Below are positions 6,998 through 15,687 of a stretch of 16,063 bases of DNA, piece by piece; position 1 is the stretch's first letter, and every line of letters begins with the position of its first letter. Position numbers and translations under genes: made by a program. The notes beneath the pieces were generated by a model. It was not told where the DNA came from. It did not search any database and saw only the letters and a program-made list of their open reading frames with translations. This DNA is from an uncultured Cellvibrio sp. (GTDB taxonomy: Bacteria; Pseudomonadota; Gammaproteobacteria; Pseudomonadales; Cellvibrionaceae), in assembly GCA_946482345.1 (NCBI GenBank), contig CAMLRJ010000025.1, positions 1-16,063 on the forward strand. Reading direction: 5' to 3'.

Positions 6998-9850
6998 TCA
7001 GGCATCGATTCGACTCAGCAAATCTTCTGCTTCTTTACGTTGCTCGCCAGTACCTTCACTGACCACTTCAGAAAGAATATCGCGAGCACCCGTCATGTCG
7101 CCCATATCAATATAAGCACGAGCCAGATCCAGTTTGGTTGCTGCTTCATCTGCTTCAGCAAGGAAGTCCAGATCATCTGACTCCAGATCCTGTTGATCTG
7201 CACCTGTATCAAAATCTGTTAAAGCAACATCATCCTGATCATCGATATCCGACAAAGCCTGTTCAAACAATGACTCTTCACTAACCTCATCCGCAACCTT
7301 TGGCGATTTTGTTTCGGCTTTAGCATCAGAACCAAAATCATCATCAAGATTAAACTCAAGTTCATCTGACTCATCCAACGCCAACTCTTCACCGAGTGAG
7401 AATTCTTCTTCCGGTTCATCGATCAGCTCTGAATCGTCCAGAGTAAAATTATCGTCATCCAGATCCGCGTCTGCAAAATCAGTATCCAGACTCGACATTT
7501 CATCATCAAGCGCTGCCAAATCAACATTGTCAGTATCCAGATCCAGATTGAAATCATCATCCAGATCCAATTCCTGACTAACCGCTTTGGCTGGTTTTAG
7601 AGAAGGTTCTTCTTCAGGTTCGATAGGCAGTTGAATATCTTCTGACGAATCATCCAGATCATCCAATGCCAGATTCATCTCACCTATGTCATCCGCCTGA
7701 TCATCAAGCTGCAACTCATCGGATGAATACTGGTCGGCCTCCAATTTGGTGTCGCCAAAATTCAAATCCAACTCAAGATCATCATCGGCTTCGACAGTTT
7801 CGGGAGCACGTCTGTGCATTATCACTGTGTCATCAGTGTGCCGCGGCTCATCCAGATCAAGCGTAAAGTCATCATCATCCTGAAGATCAGATTTTTCATT
7901 ACTTGAATAAATATCATCGTCCAGATCAAGTTCCAAATCATCCAGCGATGCCGCTTGTTGGGCTTTTACTGCTGGTTCATCGGCAAAGTCCGGTGCAAAA
8001 TCCGGCATATCAAAATCACCGGCATCCGGAATATGTGAACGCAACTCTGAAGCACGGGAAAGAACAAGGGGCGCCGCAATAGGAATTAATGCTGCGTAAT
8101 GCTTATCAAATTTGGTTACGTCCTGCTTCTGTGCATACACTTCCAATAATTTCAAACGTATATCAGAGGAATCAGGATCTTTGTCCAAACCTTTCAACAA
8201 CAGATTTTCCGCTTTGTCTAACTGTCCATAAGCAATGAAGATATCGGCTTTATCTGCTGGATTAACTTCGTCGTCAGCATCGGTATCAGATGTATCCAAG
8301 TCCTCAACTGCTTCAGGCTCCGGCTCCTGATAGATTTCTTCCTGATCCAGTGAAGGGTTGTAATTTAGATCCAGGTCATCATCGTTTGACTGGGTATCAA
8401 ATAGATCTTCTTCTGTTTGCGATTGTTTGCGGCGGCGATACACAACAAATCCAATCAAACCACCCAGAACCGCCACACCTATACCAATCCAGGGAGCATT
8501 GGCTATGAGCTTGTCAACCAGAGTAGCGGGCGGCTTAGGCGTCACTTTTGGTTTTACAGGTTGTTTTTGCGGTTTGGTTTCAGGCTTTTTGGTTTCCGGT
8601 TTTTCAGTTTCGGTTACTGCCGGAGTCTCAGTCGTTTCCGTTGCTACCTCAGCAGGTACAGATGAAGCGGTCGATTCAGGTACAACAGGCGCAACCGTCT
8701 CAGGTTGTGTATCTACTTTTTCCTGATTGGCTTTTTCTTGATTGGACTTTTCCGCTGACAACTCAAGCGCACGCAAATTTTCGTTGCTCACTTCAACCAT
8801 TTTTTCCATGGTTTGAATTTGCGATTCCAAATCCCGGACGCGAGAAGTGAGCTCAGTGTTTTCTGACTTAACCCTGTCCAACTCTTCCAAAGTTGACGCC
8901 AACTCGGATTCCAAAGCACGGCCACTACCATTATCTGCACCACTGCCCTGACCTGCAGCATCGGTACGATTTGAATTGGAAGCTGCCAGAGTTACGCGAC
9001 CTGAAACTTCCGAAGGTTCGGTTGCCTCGGTGTTGGTGCGTCGAGACGCAGTCAATTGCGCTCCCATACCGGATTCCAATTGGGCAAACTGATTGATTGC
9101 TTCCGATCTGGAAATGGAGGTCATCTGGGACGCATCAGGCACACGAAGTACACGACCTTCACGCAGACGGGAAATATTACCGCCAATAAATGCTTCAGGA
9201 TTGGCTTCGTACAACGACACCATGGCTTGATGTACAGAAACTTCTGGACGTACAGCCTGTGCAATTTCCCAAAGAGTGTCGTTGGGGCGAATCGTGTACT
9301 CACCGTTTTGTGCAGTACGTGGAGAGGAATCCTGTCTTGTGCGAGTAGGCGCTGTTGCTGGGGGCACCCGACGATTCACTGTTCCCTGATTAGCAGGCGT
9401 TGTGTCAGTCACACTGGGTGTCACATTGGCCCTTACTTGCTTTTCATCATCGTAAGTCGGCAAATCCATCAGCAAAGTATATTCACGCAGCAAGCGACCG
9501 GCTGTCCAACGGGCTTCAATCAGGAAATTAAGATAGGGTTCGCGAACAGGGTTGCGGGAAGTGATTTTAACTACGGGGCCACGCGGACTTTGCAGATCAA
9601 TTTGAAATTGAAATTCTGTGTAGAAAAACAAACGATCAACACCATTGCGTTCAAAATCAGCAGGTGAGGCCAAGCTAACCACTATTTGTTCTGCCGTTAA
9701 ATCCCGCGTATCAAGTAGCTTTATTTCAGCATTCAAAGGCTGGTTCAAGGTTGAATTGAGCGTAACCTCTCCAAGACCCAAGGCATTCGTCAGGGACGAT
9801 ACCAACAGAGACGCCAAACCTAAAGCTAAGACCAACTGACGAAGACGCAT
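6998..9850 (-). CDS. fimV: FimV-family polar hub / pilus assembly protein
   Basis: Inner-membrane protein that, in Pseudomonas, organises the cell pole, binds peptidoglycan and supports type IV pilus and type II secretion assembly. The 950-residue product shows a signal peptide (1 to about 23, cleavage near NALG), a FimV N-terminal domain (about 24-135), a LysM peptidoglycan-binding domain (about 184-238), a coiled coil (about 311-379), a Pro/Thr/Glu/Lys-rich stalk (380-445), one membrane helix (about 452-471, followed by YRRRK), a cytoplasmic TPR-like region (533-600), about 290 very acidic residues rich in DDLDLDL repeats (612-900) and the conserved FimV C-terminal domain (900-950, ATKLDLARAYIDMGD). 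The ATG at 9850 has AAGGATAG at a good distance. It has its own leader and terminator, so it looks like a single-gene unit. Pilus genes are not in this window. Confidence 0.95.
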   Translation of the reverse strand: MRLRQLVLALGLASLLVSSLTNALGLGEVTLNSTLNQPLNAEIKLLDTRDLTAEQIVVSLASPADFERNGVDRLFFYTEFQFQIDLQSPRGPVVKITSRNPVREPYLNFLIEARWTAGRLLREYTLLMDLPTYDDEKQVRANVTPSVTDTTPANQGTVNRRVPPATAPTRTRQDSSPRTAQNGEYTIRPNDTLWEIAQAVRPEVSVHQAMVSLYEANPEAFIGGNISRLREGRVLRVPDASQMTSISRSEAINQFAQLESGMGAQLTASRRTNTEATEPSEVSGRVTLAASNSNRTDAAGQGSGADNGSGRALESELASTLEELDRVKSENTELTSRVRDLESQIQTMEKMVEVSNENLRALELSAEKSNQEKANQEKVDTQPETVAPVVPESTASSVPAEVATETTETPAVTETEKPETKKPETKPQKQPVKPKVTPKPPATLVDKLIANAPWIGIGVAVLGGLIGFVVYRRRKQSQTEEDLFDTQSNDDDLDLNYNPSLDQEEIYQEPEPEAVEDLDTSDTDADDEVNPADKADIFIAYGQLDKAENLLLKGLDKDPDSSDIRLKLLEVYAQKQDVTKFDKHYAALIPIAAPLVLSRASELRSHIPDAGDFDMPDFAPDFADEPAVKAQQAASLDDLELDLDDDIYSSNEKSDLQDDDDFTLDLDEPRHTDDTVIMHRRAPETVEADDDLELDLNFGDTKLEADQYSSDELQLDDQADDIGEMNLALDDLDDSSEDIQLPIEPEEEPSLKPAKAVSQELDLDDDFNLDLDTDNVDLAALDDEMSSLDTDFADADLDDDNFTLDDSELIDEPEEEFSLGEELALDESDELEFNLDDDFGSDAKAETKSPKVADEVSEESLFEQALSDIDDQDDVALTDFDTGADQQDLESDDLDFLAEADEAATKLDLARAYIDMGDMTGARDILSEVVSEGTGEQRKEAEDLLSRIDA

Positions 9851-10003
9851 AGGCGCTATCCTTTATTATTCAACAAGTTGCCGGAGGAAATCGGCAAATC
9901 ACTCGAAGTCTAGCCCAATTAACCGACTTCGCTATAAAAACTATCGGTTACTCGATGCAGCCAAAAACCTCGAATCTATATTCAATATCTCACGCAAGTA
10001 TTC

Positions 10004-10009
10004 ATTATA
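10004..10009 (-). promoter_or_regulatory. Possible fimV -10 box
   Basis: The minus strand reads TATAAT here, about 155 bases before the fimV ATG. No good -35 lies 16-18 bp upstream (TTAGTA at best). If used, it gives an mRNA leader of roughly 150 bases containing the inverted repeat at 9904-9931. Confidence 0.3.
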
Positions 10010-10162
10010 AATAGGTTTTTTTCAATACTAACCCCTTATCAAGGATTGTAATCTGTATCTTTTAGGGGGTTTTAGGCAAGGTTTTTTACAAAAATATGAT
10101 TTTAAAGATGGTTTTTTAGAACCGGAGGTTAGAAAAACAGATAAATATTTGAGGCGCCAAAT

Positions 10163-10180
10163 CCCCAAATCCATTTGGGG
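10163..10180 (-). terminator. Weak hairpin just after asd
   Basis: CCCCAAA and TTTGGGG form a 7-bp stem with a four-base loop, 10 bp after the asd stop. The minus-strand 3' side reads ATTTGGCGCC, without a U-run, so it is a poor rho-independent terminator and may only protect the mRNA end or be a repeat remnant. Confidence 0.3.
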
Positions 10181-10189
10181 AAGACTCAA

Positions 10190-11296
10190 TCATGCACGCT
10201 CTTTCAGAATACGCAGCATACGACGTAAAGGTTCCGCCGCACCCCACAGCAACTGATCACCAATCACGAAAGCGGACAGATACTCAGGCCCCATATTCAA
10301 TTTACGCACGCGACCCACACCGATTTTCAAACCACCAGTGATAGAAGCAGGCGTCAATTCCTGTTCGGTAATACTGCGCTCATTCGGTACAAACTTAACC
10401 CAATCATTACCTGATTTGATGATGGATTCTATTTCCGCCAATGGCAGATCTTTTTTGAGCTTCACAGTCAACGCCAAACTGTGACAACGCATTGCGCCAA
10501 TACGAACACACAAACCATCAACCGGAATAGTTTTATCAGTGCCCAAAATTTTGTTTACTTCGGCCTGACCTTTCCATTCTTCTTTGGATTGACCATTGTC
10601 CAATTGCTTATCGATCCAGGGAATCAATCCACCTGCCAAAGGCGCCGGGAAAAATTCGCGCGGTACATCATTGCGAATTGTGCTGGCAACTTTTCTGTCG
10701 ATATCCAAAATTGCAGAAGCGGGAGTCGCCAATTCACTGGCAACAGCGTTGTGAATTACGCCCATGCCTTTCAACAATTCGCGCATGTGATTGGCACCAC
10801 CGCCCGATGCTGCCTGATAAGTCATCGAGCTAACCCAATCCACCAAACCTGCATGAAATAATCCGCCCATACCCATCAACATAATGGAGTTGGTACAGTT
10901 ACCGCCGATAAAATTCTTAATGCCTTTTTGCAAAGCAGAATCAATCACGCCACGGTTAACCGGATCAAGAATAATCACCGCATCTTTTTCCATACGCAAA
11001 CTGGATGCTGCGTCGATCCAATAACCATCCCAACCAGCAGCGCGCAGTTTTGGAAAAATTTCAGTGGTGTAATCACCACCTTGACAAGTAATGATCACAT
11101 CCAATTTTTTTAATTCATCAATTGAGGATGCATCTTTAAGTGCTGGCAAATTACTCGCAACAGCGGGAGCGGCACCGCCAACATTGGAGGTAGTAAAAAA
11201 TACCGGTTCTATATCAGCAAAATCATTTTCGGACTGCATGCGCTCCATGAGCACCGAGCCCACCATTCCGCGCCATCCCACAAAACCTACTTTCAT
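10190..11296 (-). CDS. asd: Aspartate-semialdehyde dehydrogenase
   Basis: Reduces aspartyl phosphate to aspartate semialdehyde, feeding lysine, diaminopimelate, methionine, threonine and isoleucine; hom at the other end of the window uses its product. The 368-residue protein matches the enteric-type Asd length. Seen: NADP loop GWRGMVGS at 7-14, catalytic cysteine C134 in GGNCTN, the ASGGGANHM loop at 163-171, and the active-site histidine H272 in GAMRCHSL. The ATG at 11296 starts the conserved [13 protein letters not shown]; its Shine-Dalgarno is weak (GAGAG). It lies downstream of leuB on the same strand, but a large inverted repeat sits between them. The Usg/asd-like paralogue that I recall between asd and fimV in some pseudomonads is absent here. 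Confidence 0.97.
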   Translation of the reverse strand: MKVGFVGWRGMVGSVLMERMQSENDFADIEPVFFTTSNVGGAAPAVASNLPALKDASSIDELKKLDVIITCQGGDYTTEIFPKLRAAGWDGYWIDAASSLRMEKDAVIILDPVNRGVIDSALQKGIKNFIGGNCTNSIMLMGMGGLFHAGLVDWVSSMTYQAASGGGANHMRELLKGMGVIHNAVASELATPASAILDIDRKVASTIRNDVPREFFPAPLAGGLIPWIDKQLDNGQSKEEWKGQAEVNKILGTDKTIPVDGLCVRIGAMRCHSLALTVKLKKDLPLAEIESIIKSGNDWVKFVPNERSITEQELTPASITGGLKIGVGRVRKLNMGPEYLSAFVIGDQLLWGAAEPLRRMLRILKERA

Positions 11297-11335
11297 TTCA
11301 TTTCTCTCTTACATTCAAACTTAAAAAAATATTCT

Positions 11336-11411
11336 CGTAGGTTGGAAGAGCGAAGCGACTTCCGACATCAATTACAATCTGTCGGAAGTCGCTGCGCTCT
11401 TCCAACCTACG
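11336..11411. repeat. Near-perfect 32-bp inverted repeat between leuB and asd
   Basis: The arms 11336-11367 and 11380-11411 match at 31 of 32 positions around a 12-base loop, each starting CGTAGGTTGGAAGAGCG. The hairpin begins 9 bp after the leuB stop. On the minus strand it is followed within a few bases by ATATTTTTTT, so it can act as a terminator or attenuator ahead of asd. From memory, GTAGGTTGGAAGAGCG elements are dispersed repeats in several gammaproteobacteria. No target duplication or transposase is seen. Confidence 0.85.
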
Positions 11412-11420
11412 TTTAATCAT

Positions 11421-12497
11421 TTATTGCAATGCTGCGATAACCGCATCACCCATTTCAGACGTGGAAACCTTTTTCATTCCGGGCGTGAAAATATCACCGG
11501 TACGATAACCTTGATCCAGTACTTTGCCAACCGCTATTTCGATGGCATCAGCAACATCTGGCAGCGCCAGCGAATAACGCATCATCATAGAAACCGACAA
11601 TATGGTTGCCAATGGATTCGCGATGTTTTGGCCCGCAATATCCGGTGCCGAACCATGACAAGGTTCGTACATACCACGACCATCTTTATCCAGAGACGCA
11701 GACGGCAACATACCGATGGAACCCGTCAACATAGCGGCTGCGTCCGACAAAATATCGCCAAACATATTGCCAGTGACCAACACGTCAAATTGCTTGGGTG
11801 CACGCACCAATTGCATAGCGGCGTTATCGACATACATGTGCGAGAGTTCGACATCAGGATATTCTTTGTGAAGAGTATCCATCACCTCGCGCCACAACAT
11901 AGTCGCTTCCAATACATTGGCCTTATCAACCGAGCAAACTTTACGATTACGTTTGCGCGCCATTTCAAATGCGGTACGACCAATACGAATAATTTCGCTC
12001 TCGGAATATTTATAAGTGTTGTAGCCTTCGCGCTCACCGTTTTCCAACACGCGAATACCACGCGGCTCACCAAAATAAATTCCGCCCGCTAATTCACGCA
12101 CAATCAAAATATCCAAACCGGAAACCACTTCGGGTTTTAACGAAGATGCATCCACCAATTGCGGATACAAAAGTGCCGGACGCAAATTGGCATACAATCC
12201 CAATTGCGAACGAATTTTTAACAAACCTTTTTCAGGGCGAATGGAACGATCCAATTTATCCCATTTGGGACCACCCACTGCTCCCAATAAAATTGCGTCG
12301 GCCTTCCGTGCCTTTTCCAAAGTTGAATCCGCCAAAGGAACACCGTAGGCATCAATCGCACAACCACCCATGTGATCACTTTCAAACGTCATGCCCAAAT
12401 TAAATTTGGCATTGACCAAATCCAATACTTTACGTGCTTCGCGCACAATTTCCGGCCCAATGCCGTCACCTTCCAGAATTAAAATATGTTTGCCCAC
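11421..12497 (-). CDS. leuB: 3-isopropylmalate dehydrogenase
   Basis: Oxidises and decarboxylates 3-isopropylmalate to 2-oxoisocaproate, the third leucine-specific step, as an NAD- and Mg-dependent homodimer. The product has 358 residues. Seen: [11 protein letters not shown] at the N-terminus, the substrate arginines in [13 protein letters not shown] and [24 protein letters not shown], the metal-binding aspartates in [14 protein letters not shown], and the NAD loop [13 protein letters not shown] chose GTG at 12497 because GGAG lies six bases before it and it gives [12 protein letters not shown]; an in-frame TTG four codons upstream sits on that Shine-Dalgarno. It is separated from leuD by a broken DUF2971-like gene ending 27 bp before leuB. 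Confidence 0.96.
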   Translation of the reverse strand: MGKHILILEGDGIGPEIVREARKVLDLVNAKFNLGMTFESDHMGGCAIDAYGVPLADSTLEKARKADAILLGAVGGPKWDKLDRSIRPEKGLLKIRSQLGLYANLRPALLYPQLVDASSLKPEVVSGLDILIVRELAGGIYFGEPRGIRVLENGEREGYNTYKYSESEIIRIGRTAFEMARKRNRKVCSVDKANVLEATMLWREVMDTLHKEYPDVELSHMYVDNAAMQLVRAPKQFDVLVTGNMFGDILSDAAAMLTGSIGMLPSASLDKDGRGMYEPCHGSAPDIAGQNIANPLATILSVSMMMRYSLALPDVADAIEIAVGKVLDQGYRTGDIFTPGMKKVSTSEMGDAVIAALQ

Positions 12498-12524
12498 AAT
12501 GCTCTCCAATTTAAAAGTTAAAAA

Positions 12525-13384
12525 CTACTCAATTATCGGTATTTTTTTGAATTCATATTTCACATACTTAACGAAAGGCTCAACATGACTAAATACAATT
12601 TGTACAAACTCAACACCGGGATAAAGCTGATGAATTAAGCGAGCAATTGAAATAAATTCTGGAAAATCCTTGCTTACAAAAAACACTTTCCTCAAAACAT
12701 CCTGCAATGCAGGATAGGCGCCGGAACTTGGAGAAATAACTCTAATTTCATCTTCATGCTTCCAATCCGAGTGCTTTATAGATACTGCTCGAACAATACT
12801 TTCATCCCATAACGCCTTCTAAATTCAGGTGTAAGAGATAAATCCATAAGCTGCTGCAAAGAAATACCCTGATTTTCTTCCGCGACTTCCAGAAATACCT
12901 TTTTAAAATCTTCAGCTCTATTGTGCACGCGCTGATGATCGCTATAAGTGACACTCCTGGCTATCAGATTATATTTTTCTAAAACTTCTTCAGTCCATTC
13001 AAGCTCAAAACATATTCCTTTAAAAATATCGCCATAATAAGCCCACATGGGTTGATTATCAGGTCGCCTCCCTGTAGAAAAGATACCAACCTTTTGACTA
13101 CTCTGATAAAACTTGGAATTTTCTTCTCTAATCACTTCATTAAATTCATCCGATATTGAAGAAATGACATTATCCTTTTCTTGTTTATTTAAGAATTGAT
13201 TCACTGCATCACGAAATACAGTAGAAAACGACACAGGATCAGCCATAGTAACCTTAGCTTCCAAAATATCGTTTAATTGTGATGGTAGAGCAAAATATAA
13301 AGATCCTTCTGACAAGCATCTCAGGGCCGATGAACCTGTCCGATACTTATAAGTTAAGACTTTAAGATCATTACCTGGGATCAT
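12525..13384 (-). pseudogene. Frame-broken DUF2971-like gene inside the leucine operon
   Basis: The first part (12776-13384, 202 residues) has the features of DUF2971 proteins: YKYR at 12-15, SLYFALPSQLND at 28-39, and IFSTGRRPDNQPMWAYYGD followed by FKGICFELEW (101-130). It stops at 12776. The missing C-terminal piece continues in the -1 frame, open from 12818 to the TAG at 12525, and includes KHSDWKHEDEIRV, which matches the K..W..E.E.R signature that follows in this family. Joined, it would be about 285 residues, a normal family length. One base is therefore missing (or two added) between 12776 and 12818, by mutation or sequencing error. Function is unknown. The ATG overlaps the leuD stop (TAATG). 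Spot counts give about 23-38% GC here against 48% in a leuB stretch, suggesting acquisition from elsewhere. Confidence 0.75.
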
Positions 13385-14031
13385 TATTTCACCACATCAA
13401 ACAACCAGGGCGCTTCAATGCGTTTTTTCGTTTCATACGCACGAATCTTGTCTGCATGTTCAAGTGTAAGACCGATATCGTCCAAACCATTCAACAAACA
13501 ATGTTTACGAAAAGCATCAATCTCAAAGCTGAAAGATTGTCCAGATGGTGTTTTGACGGTTTGTGCGGCCAAATCTACGATTAATTGATAACCTTCAGTT
13601 GCATACATCTCGTTAAACAATTGATCGACAATTTTTTCATCCAACACAATCGGCAACAAACCGTTTTTGAAACAGTTGTTGAAGAAAATATCCGCAAAAC
13701 TTGGGGCGATTACGCAGCGAAAGCCGTAGTCATCCAGGGCCCAGGGCGCGTGTTCGCGGCTGGAGCCACAACCAAAATTTTCGCGTGCCAATAAAACGCT
13801 GGCATTTTTGTAACGTGAAAAATTCAGTGGAAAATCCGGATTAATCGGGCGACCTTCGCAGCTTTGATCCGGTTTGCCTTCATCGAGGTAACGCAATTCA
13901 TCAAACAAATTTTTACCAAAACCTGTGCGCTTGATAGATTTCAAAAACTGTTTGGGGATGATCATATCGGTATCGACATTGGCGCGATCCATGGGGGCGA
14001 CTATGCCGGATAAAATCGTAAAACTTTTCAT
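13384..14031 (-). CDS. leuD: 3-isopropylmalate dehydratase small subunit
   Basis: Small (swivel-domain) subunit of isopropylmalate isomerase, which with LeuC converts 2- to 3-isopropylmalate. At 215 residues it is slightly longer than E. coli LeuD (201). Seen: [16 protein letters not shown] at 18-33 and the substrate-loop signature [15 protein letters not shown] at 85-99. The ATG at 14031 has AGGA upstream at an acceptable distance. It lies 120 bp after leuC; the gap contains two hairpin repeats but no terminator, so co-transcription with leuC is likely. Its stop codon overlaps the start of the following DUF2971-like gene by one base. Confidence 0.97.
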   Translation of the reverse strand: MKSFTILSGIVAPMDRANVDTDMIIPKQFLKSIKRTGFGKNLFDELRYLDEGKPDQSCEGRPINPDFPLNFSRYKNASVLLARENFGCGSSREHAPWALDDYGFRCVIAPSFADIFFNNCFKNGLLPIVLDEKIVDQLFNEMYATEGYQLIVDLAAQTVKTPSGQSFSFEIDAFRKHCLLNGLDDIGLTLEHADKIRAYETKKRIEAPWLFDVVK

Positions 14032-14060
14032 AATTTTTCATCCTACAGGGGATTCATCAT

Positions 14061-14076
14061 CCTCGCGCAAGCGAGG
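14061..14076. repeat. Small hairpin with GCAA tetraloop between leuC and leuD
   Basis: CCTCGC, GCAA, GCGAGG: a perfect 6-bp stem with a stable GNRA-type loop, ending about 30 bp before leuD on the minus strand. It looks like part of a dispersed intergenic repeat and lacks a U-run. Confidence 0.5.
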
Positions 14077-14100
14077 GTCTATCCGATTAAAAAATTAAAC

Positions 14101-14139
14101 CTCGTACAACTGGATTCCTGCCTACGCAGGAATGACGAG
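14101..14139. repeat. Dispersed TCGTCATTCCTGC-type repeat between leuC and leuD
   Basis: ATTCCTGC (14114-14121) and GCAGGAAT (14126-14133) form an 8-bp stem with a CTAC loop. Outer CTCGT and ACGAG also match. On the minus strand it reads CTCGTCATTCCTGCGTAGG, close to a very common proteobacterial intergenic repeat (from memory, consensus near CGTCATTCCCGCG). It lies about 12 bp after the leuC stop. Confidence 0.7.
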
Positions 14140-14151
14140 AAGAAAACAAAA

Positions 14152-15576
14152 TTAATTAAAATTTCTCACATCCACAAAGTGACCAGCAATTGCCGCTGCC
14201 GCTGCCATCGCAGGGCTTACCAAATGCGTGCGTCCGCCGTAGCCTTGACGACCTTCGAAGTTGCGGTTGGATGTTGATGCGCAGTGTTCGCCATTACCTA
14301 ATTTATCTGCGTTCATTGCCAAGCACATAGAGCAACCTGGCTCGCGCCATTCAATACCGGCATCGATAAAAATTTTGTGCAAACCTTCTGCCTCTGCTTG
14401 CGCTTTTACTGCACCAGAACCTGGAACTACGATTGCTTCTTTTACCGAATCCGCTTTTTTCTTTCCTTTGACAACTTCTGCTGCTGCGCGAATATCTTCG
14501 ATGCGTGAGTTGGTGCATGAACCAATAAATACGCGATCCACATAAATAGAAGTAATAGGTTGGTTCGGTTGCAATCCCATATATTGCAAAGCACGAATCA
14601 TATCTTTTTGTTTAACGGGATCTTTTTCTTGCGCAGGATCAGGCACTTTATCTTCAACCGACACCACCATTTCTGGCGAAGTACCCCAGCTCACTTGTGG
14701 TTTGATTTGTGAGCCATCCATTTCGATGACTGCATCAAAATGTGCGCCTTCATCACTCACATAATTTTTCCAATCAGCGATGGCTTTTTCCCACAAATCA
14801 CCTTTCGGTGCATAGGCTCTACCTTTTACATAATCGATAGTGGTTTGATCGACTGCGACCATGCCTGCACGAGCACCGGCTTCGATGGCCATGTTGCAGA
14901 CTGTCATGCGCCCTTCCATGCTCATGTCACGGAAAACTTGACCACCAAATTCCATTGCGTAGCCAGTGCCGCCTGCTGTGCCGATTTTCGCAATAATCGC
15001 AAGAACAACGTCTTTAGGGGTAACACCCAAGCCCAATTTGCCTTCGACTTTGATCAACATGTTTTTCATTTTTTTCGCGACCAAACATTGAGTCGCCATT
15101 ACATGCTCAACTTCGCTGGTGCCAATGCCATGAGCCAAAGCACCGAGCGCGCCATTGGTGGCGGTATGTGAATCACCACACACGACCGTCATACCGGGCA
15201 AACAAGCGCCGGTTTCCGGGCCAATCACATGCACAATTCCCTGACGGGCATCGTTGATTTTAAATTCGGTAATGCCGAATTCATCGCAATTGTCATCGAG
15301 GGTTTTCACTTGAATTAATGACACTGGGTCCTGAATACCACTGACGCCATGCGCGCGTTCTTTTTGCGTGGTGGGGACGTTGTGATCGGGCGTTGCCAAA
15401 ATCGAATCCACTCGCCAGGGTTTGCGGCCTGCCAAACGCAAACCATCAAATGCCTGGGGCGACGTCACTTCGTGAACTATGTGACGGTCGATATAAATGA
15501 GAGAGGATCCATCATCACTTTGATGAACAAGATGGGAATCCCAAAGTTTGTCGTAAAGGGTTTTGGCAATTGACAT
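14152..15576 (-). CDS. leuC: 3-isopropylmalate dehydratase large subunit
   Basis: Large, aconitase-like subunit of isopropylmalate isomerase, holding the 4Fe-4S cluster. The 474-residue product is close to E. coli LeuC (466). The three cluster cysteines are C354 (IGSCTNSR), C415 and C418 ([10 protein letters not shown]). [13 protein letters not shown] at 133-145 and the C-terminal [17 protein letters not shown] are further family marks. The ATG at 15576 has GGAG six bases upstream. A longer in-frame reading from 15732 would run back through the promoter and into the divergent regulator, and its extra 52 residues look unlike protein. First gene of the leu operon, with a convincing promoter and a LysR-type site just upstream. 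Confidence 0.97.
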   Translation of the reverse strand: MSIAKTLYDKLWDSHLVHQSDDGSSLIYIDRHIVHEVTSPQAFDGLRLAGRKPWRVDSILATPDHNVPTTQKERAHGVSGIQDPVSLIQVKTLDDNCDEFGITEFKINDARQGIVHVIGPETGACLPGMTVVCGDSHTATNGALGALAHGIGTSEVEHVMATQCLVAKKMKNMLIKVEGKLGLGVTPKDVVLAIIAKIGTAGGTGYAMEFGGQVFRDMSMEGRMTVCNMAIEAGARAGMVAVDQTTIDYVKGRAYAPKGDLWEKAIADWKNYVSDEGAHFDAVIEMDGSQIKPQVSWGTSPEMVVSVEDKVPDPAQEKDPVKQKDMIRALQYMGLQPNQPITSIYVDRVFIGSCTNSRIEDIRAAAEVVKGKKKADSVKEAIVVPGSGAVKAQAEAEGLHKIFIDAGIEWREPGCSMCLAMNADKLGNGEHCASTSNRNFEGRQGYGGRTHLVSPAMAAAAAIAGHFVDVRNFN

Positions 15577-15634
15577 TTTGTTCTCCGATTGCAGAAATGA
15601 GAGCAGTTTATTCCCCGACCAACCATAAAACAAA

Positions 15635-15663
15635 TTTATATTTTTTATAATTTGCATTCCCAA
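15635..15663 (-). promoter_or_regulatory. leuC promoter
   Basis: On the minus strand TTGGGA (15658-15663) and TATAAA (15635-15640) are separated by exactly 17 bp. The expected start near 15628 gives a leader of about 50 bases with no obvious leader peptide. For the divergent regulator, plus-strand TATAAT at 15646-15651 is a possible -10 without a good -35. Confidence 0.55.
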
Positions 15664-15670
15664 TTGGAAT
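15656..15670. promoter_or_regulatory. LysR-type operator between leuC and its regulator
   Basis: ATTCC-CAATT-GGAAT is a perfect interrupted palindrome and fits the T-N11-A LysR box (T at 15657, A at 15669). It covers the leuC -35 and lies 17 bp before the regulator's start codon, where it could control both directions. The match is by pattern only. Confidence 0.5.
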
Positions 15671-15687
15671 GATTTAAAAAATACCAC

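Larger units (their letters stand above)
9851..10189. other. Gene-free 339-bp stretch between asd and fimV
   Basis: No credible coding region on either strand. The stretch is AT-rich. It holds the fimV leader with a 7-bp inverted repeat (CGAAGTC at 9904-9910, GACTTCG at 9925-9931), a possible fimV -10 box near 10004, three GGTTTTTT runs (10014, 10080, 10110) and a short hairpin just after asd (10163-10180). No known riboswitch or small RNA family was recognised. Confidence 0.6.

Noticed and set aside
7219..8300. Acidic low-complexity stretch as a nucleotide repeat or separate gene
   Set aside because: It is the in-frame Asp/Leu-rich cytoplasmic region normal for FimV proteins.
9056..9667. 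203-codon open frame on the plus strand inside fimV
   Set aside because: Antisense to the signal, FimV and LysM domains of a well-supported gene; no recognisable domain.
11424..12092. 222-codon open frame on the plus strand inside leuB
   Set aside because: It is entirely antisense to a clear leuB, rich in His, Arg and Thr as expected from a shadow frame, and shows no family motif.
12776..12818. Programmed -1 ribosomal frameshift joining the two DUF2971 pieces
   Set aside because: The overlap contains no X-XXY-YYZ slippery heptamer in the right frame, so a mutation or sequencing error is simpler.
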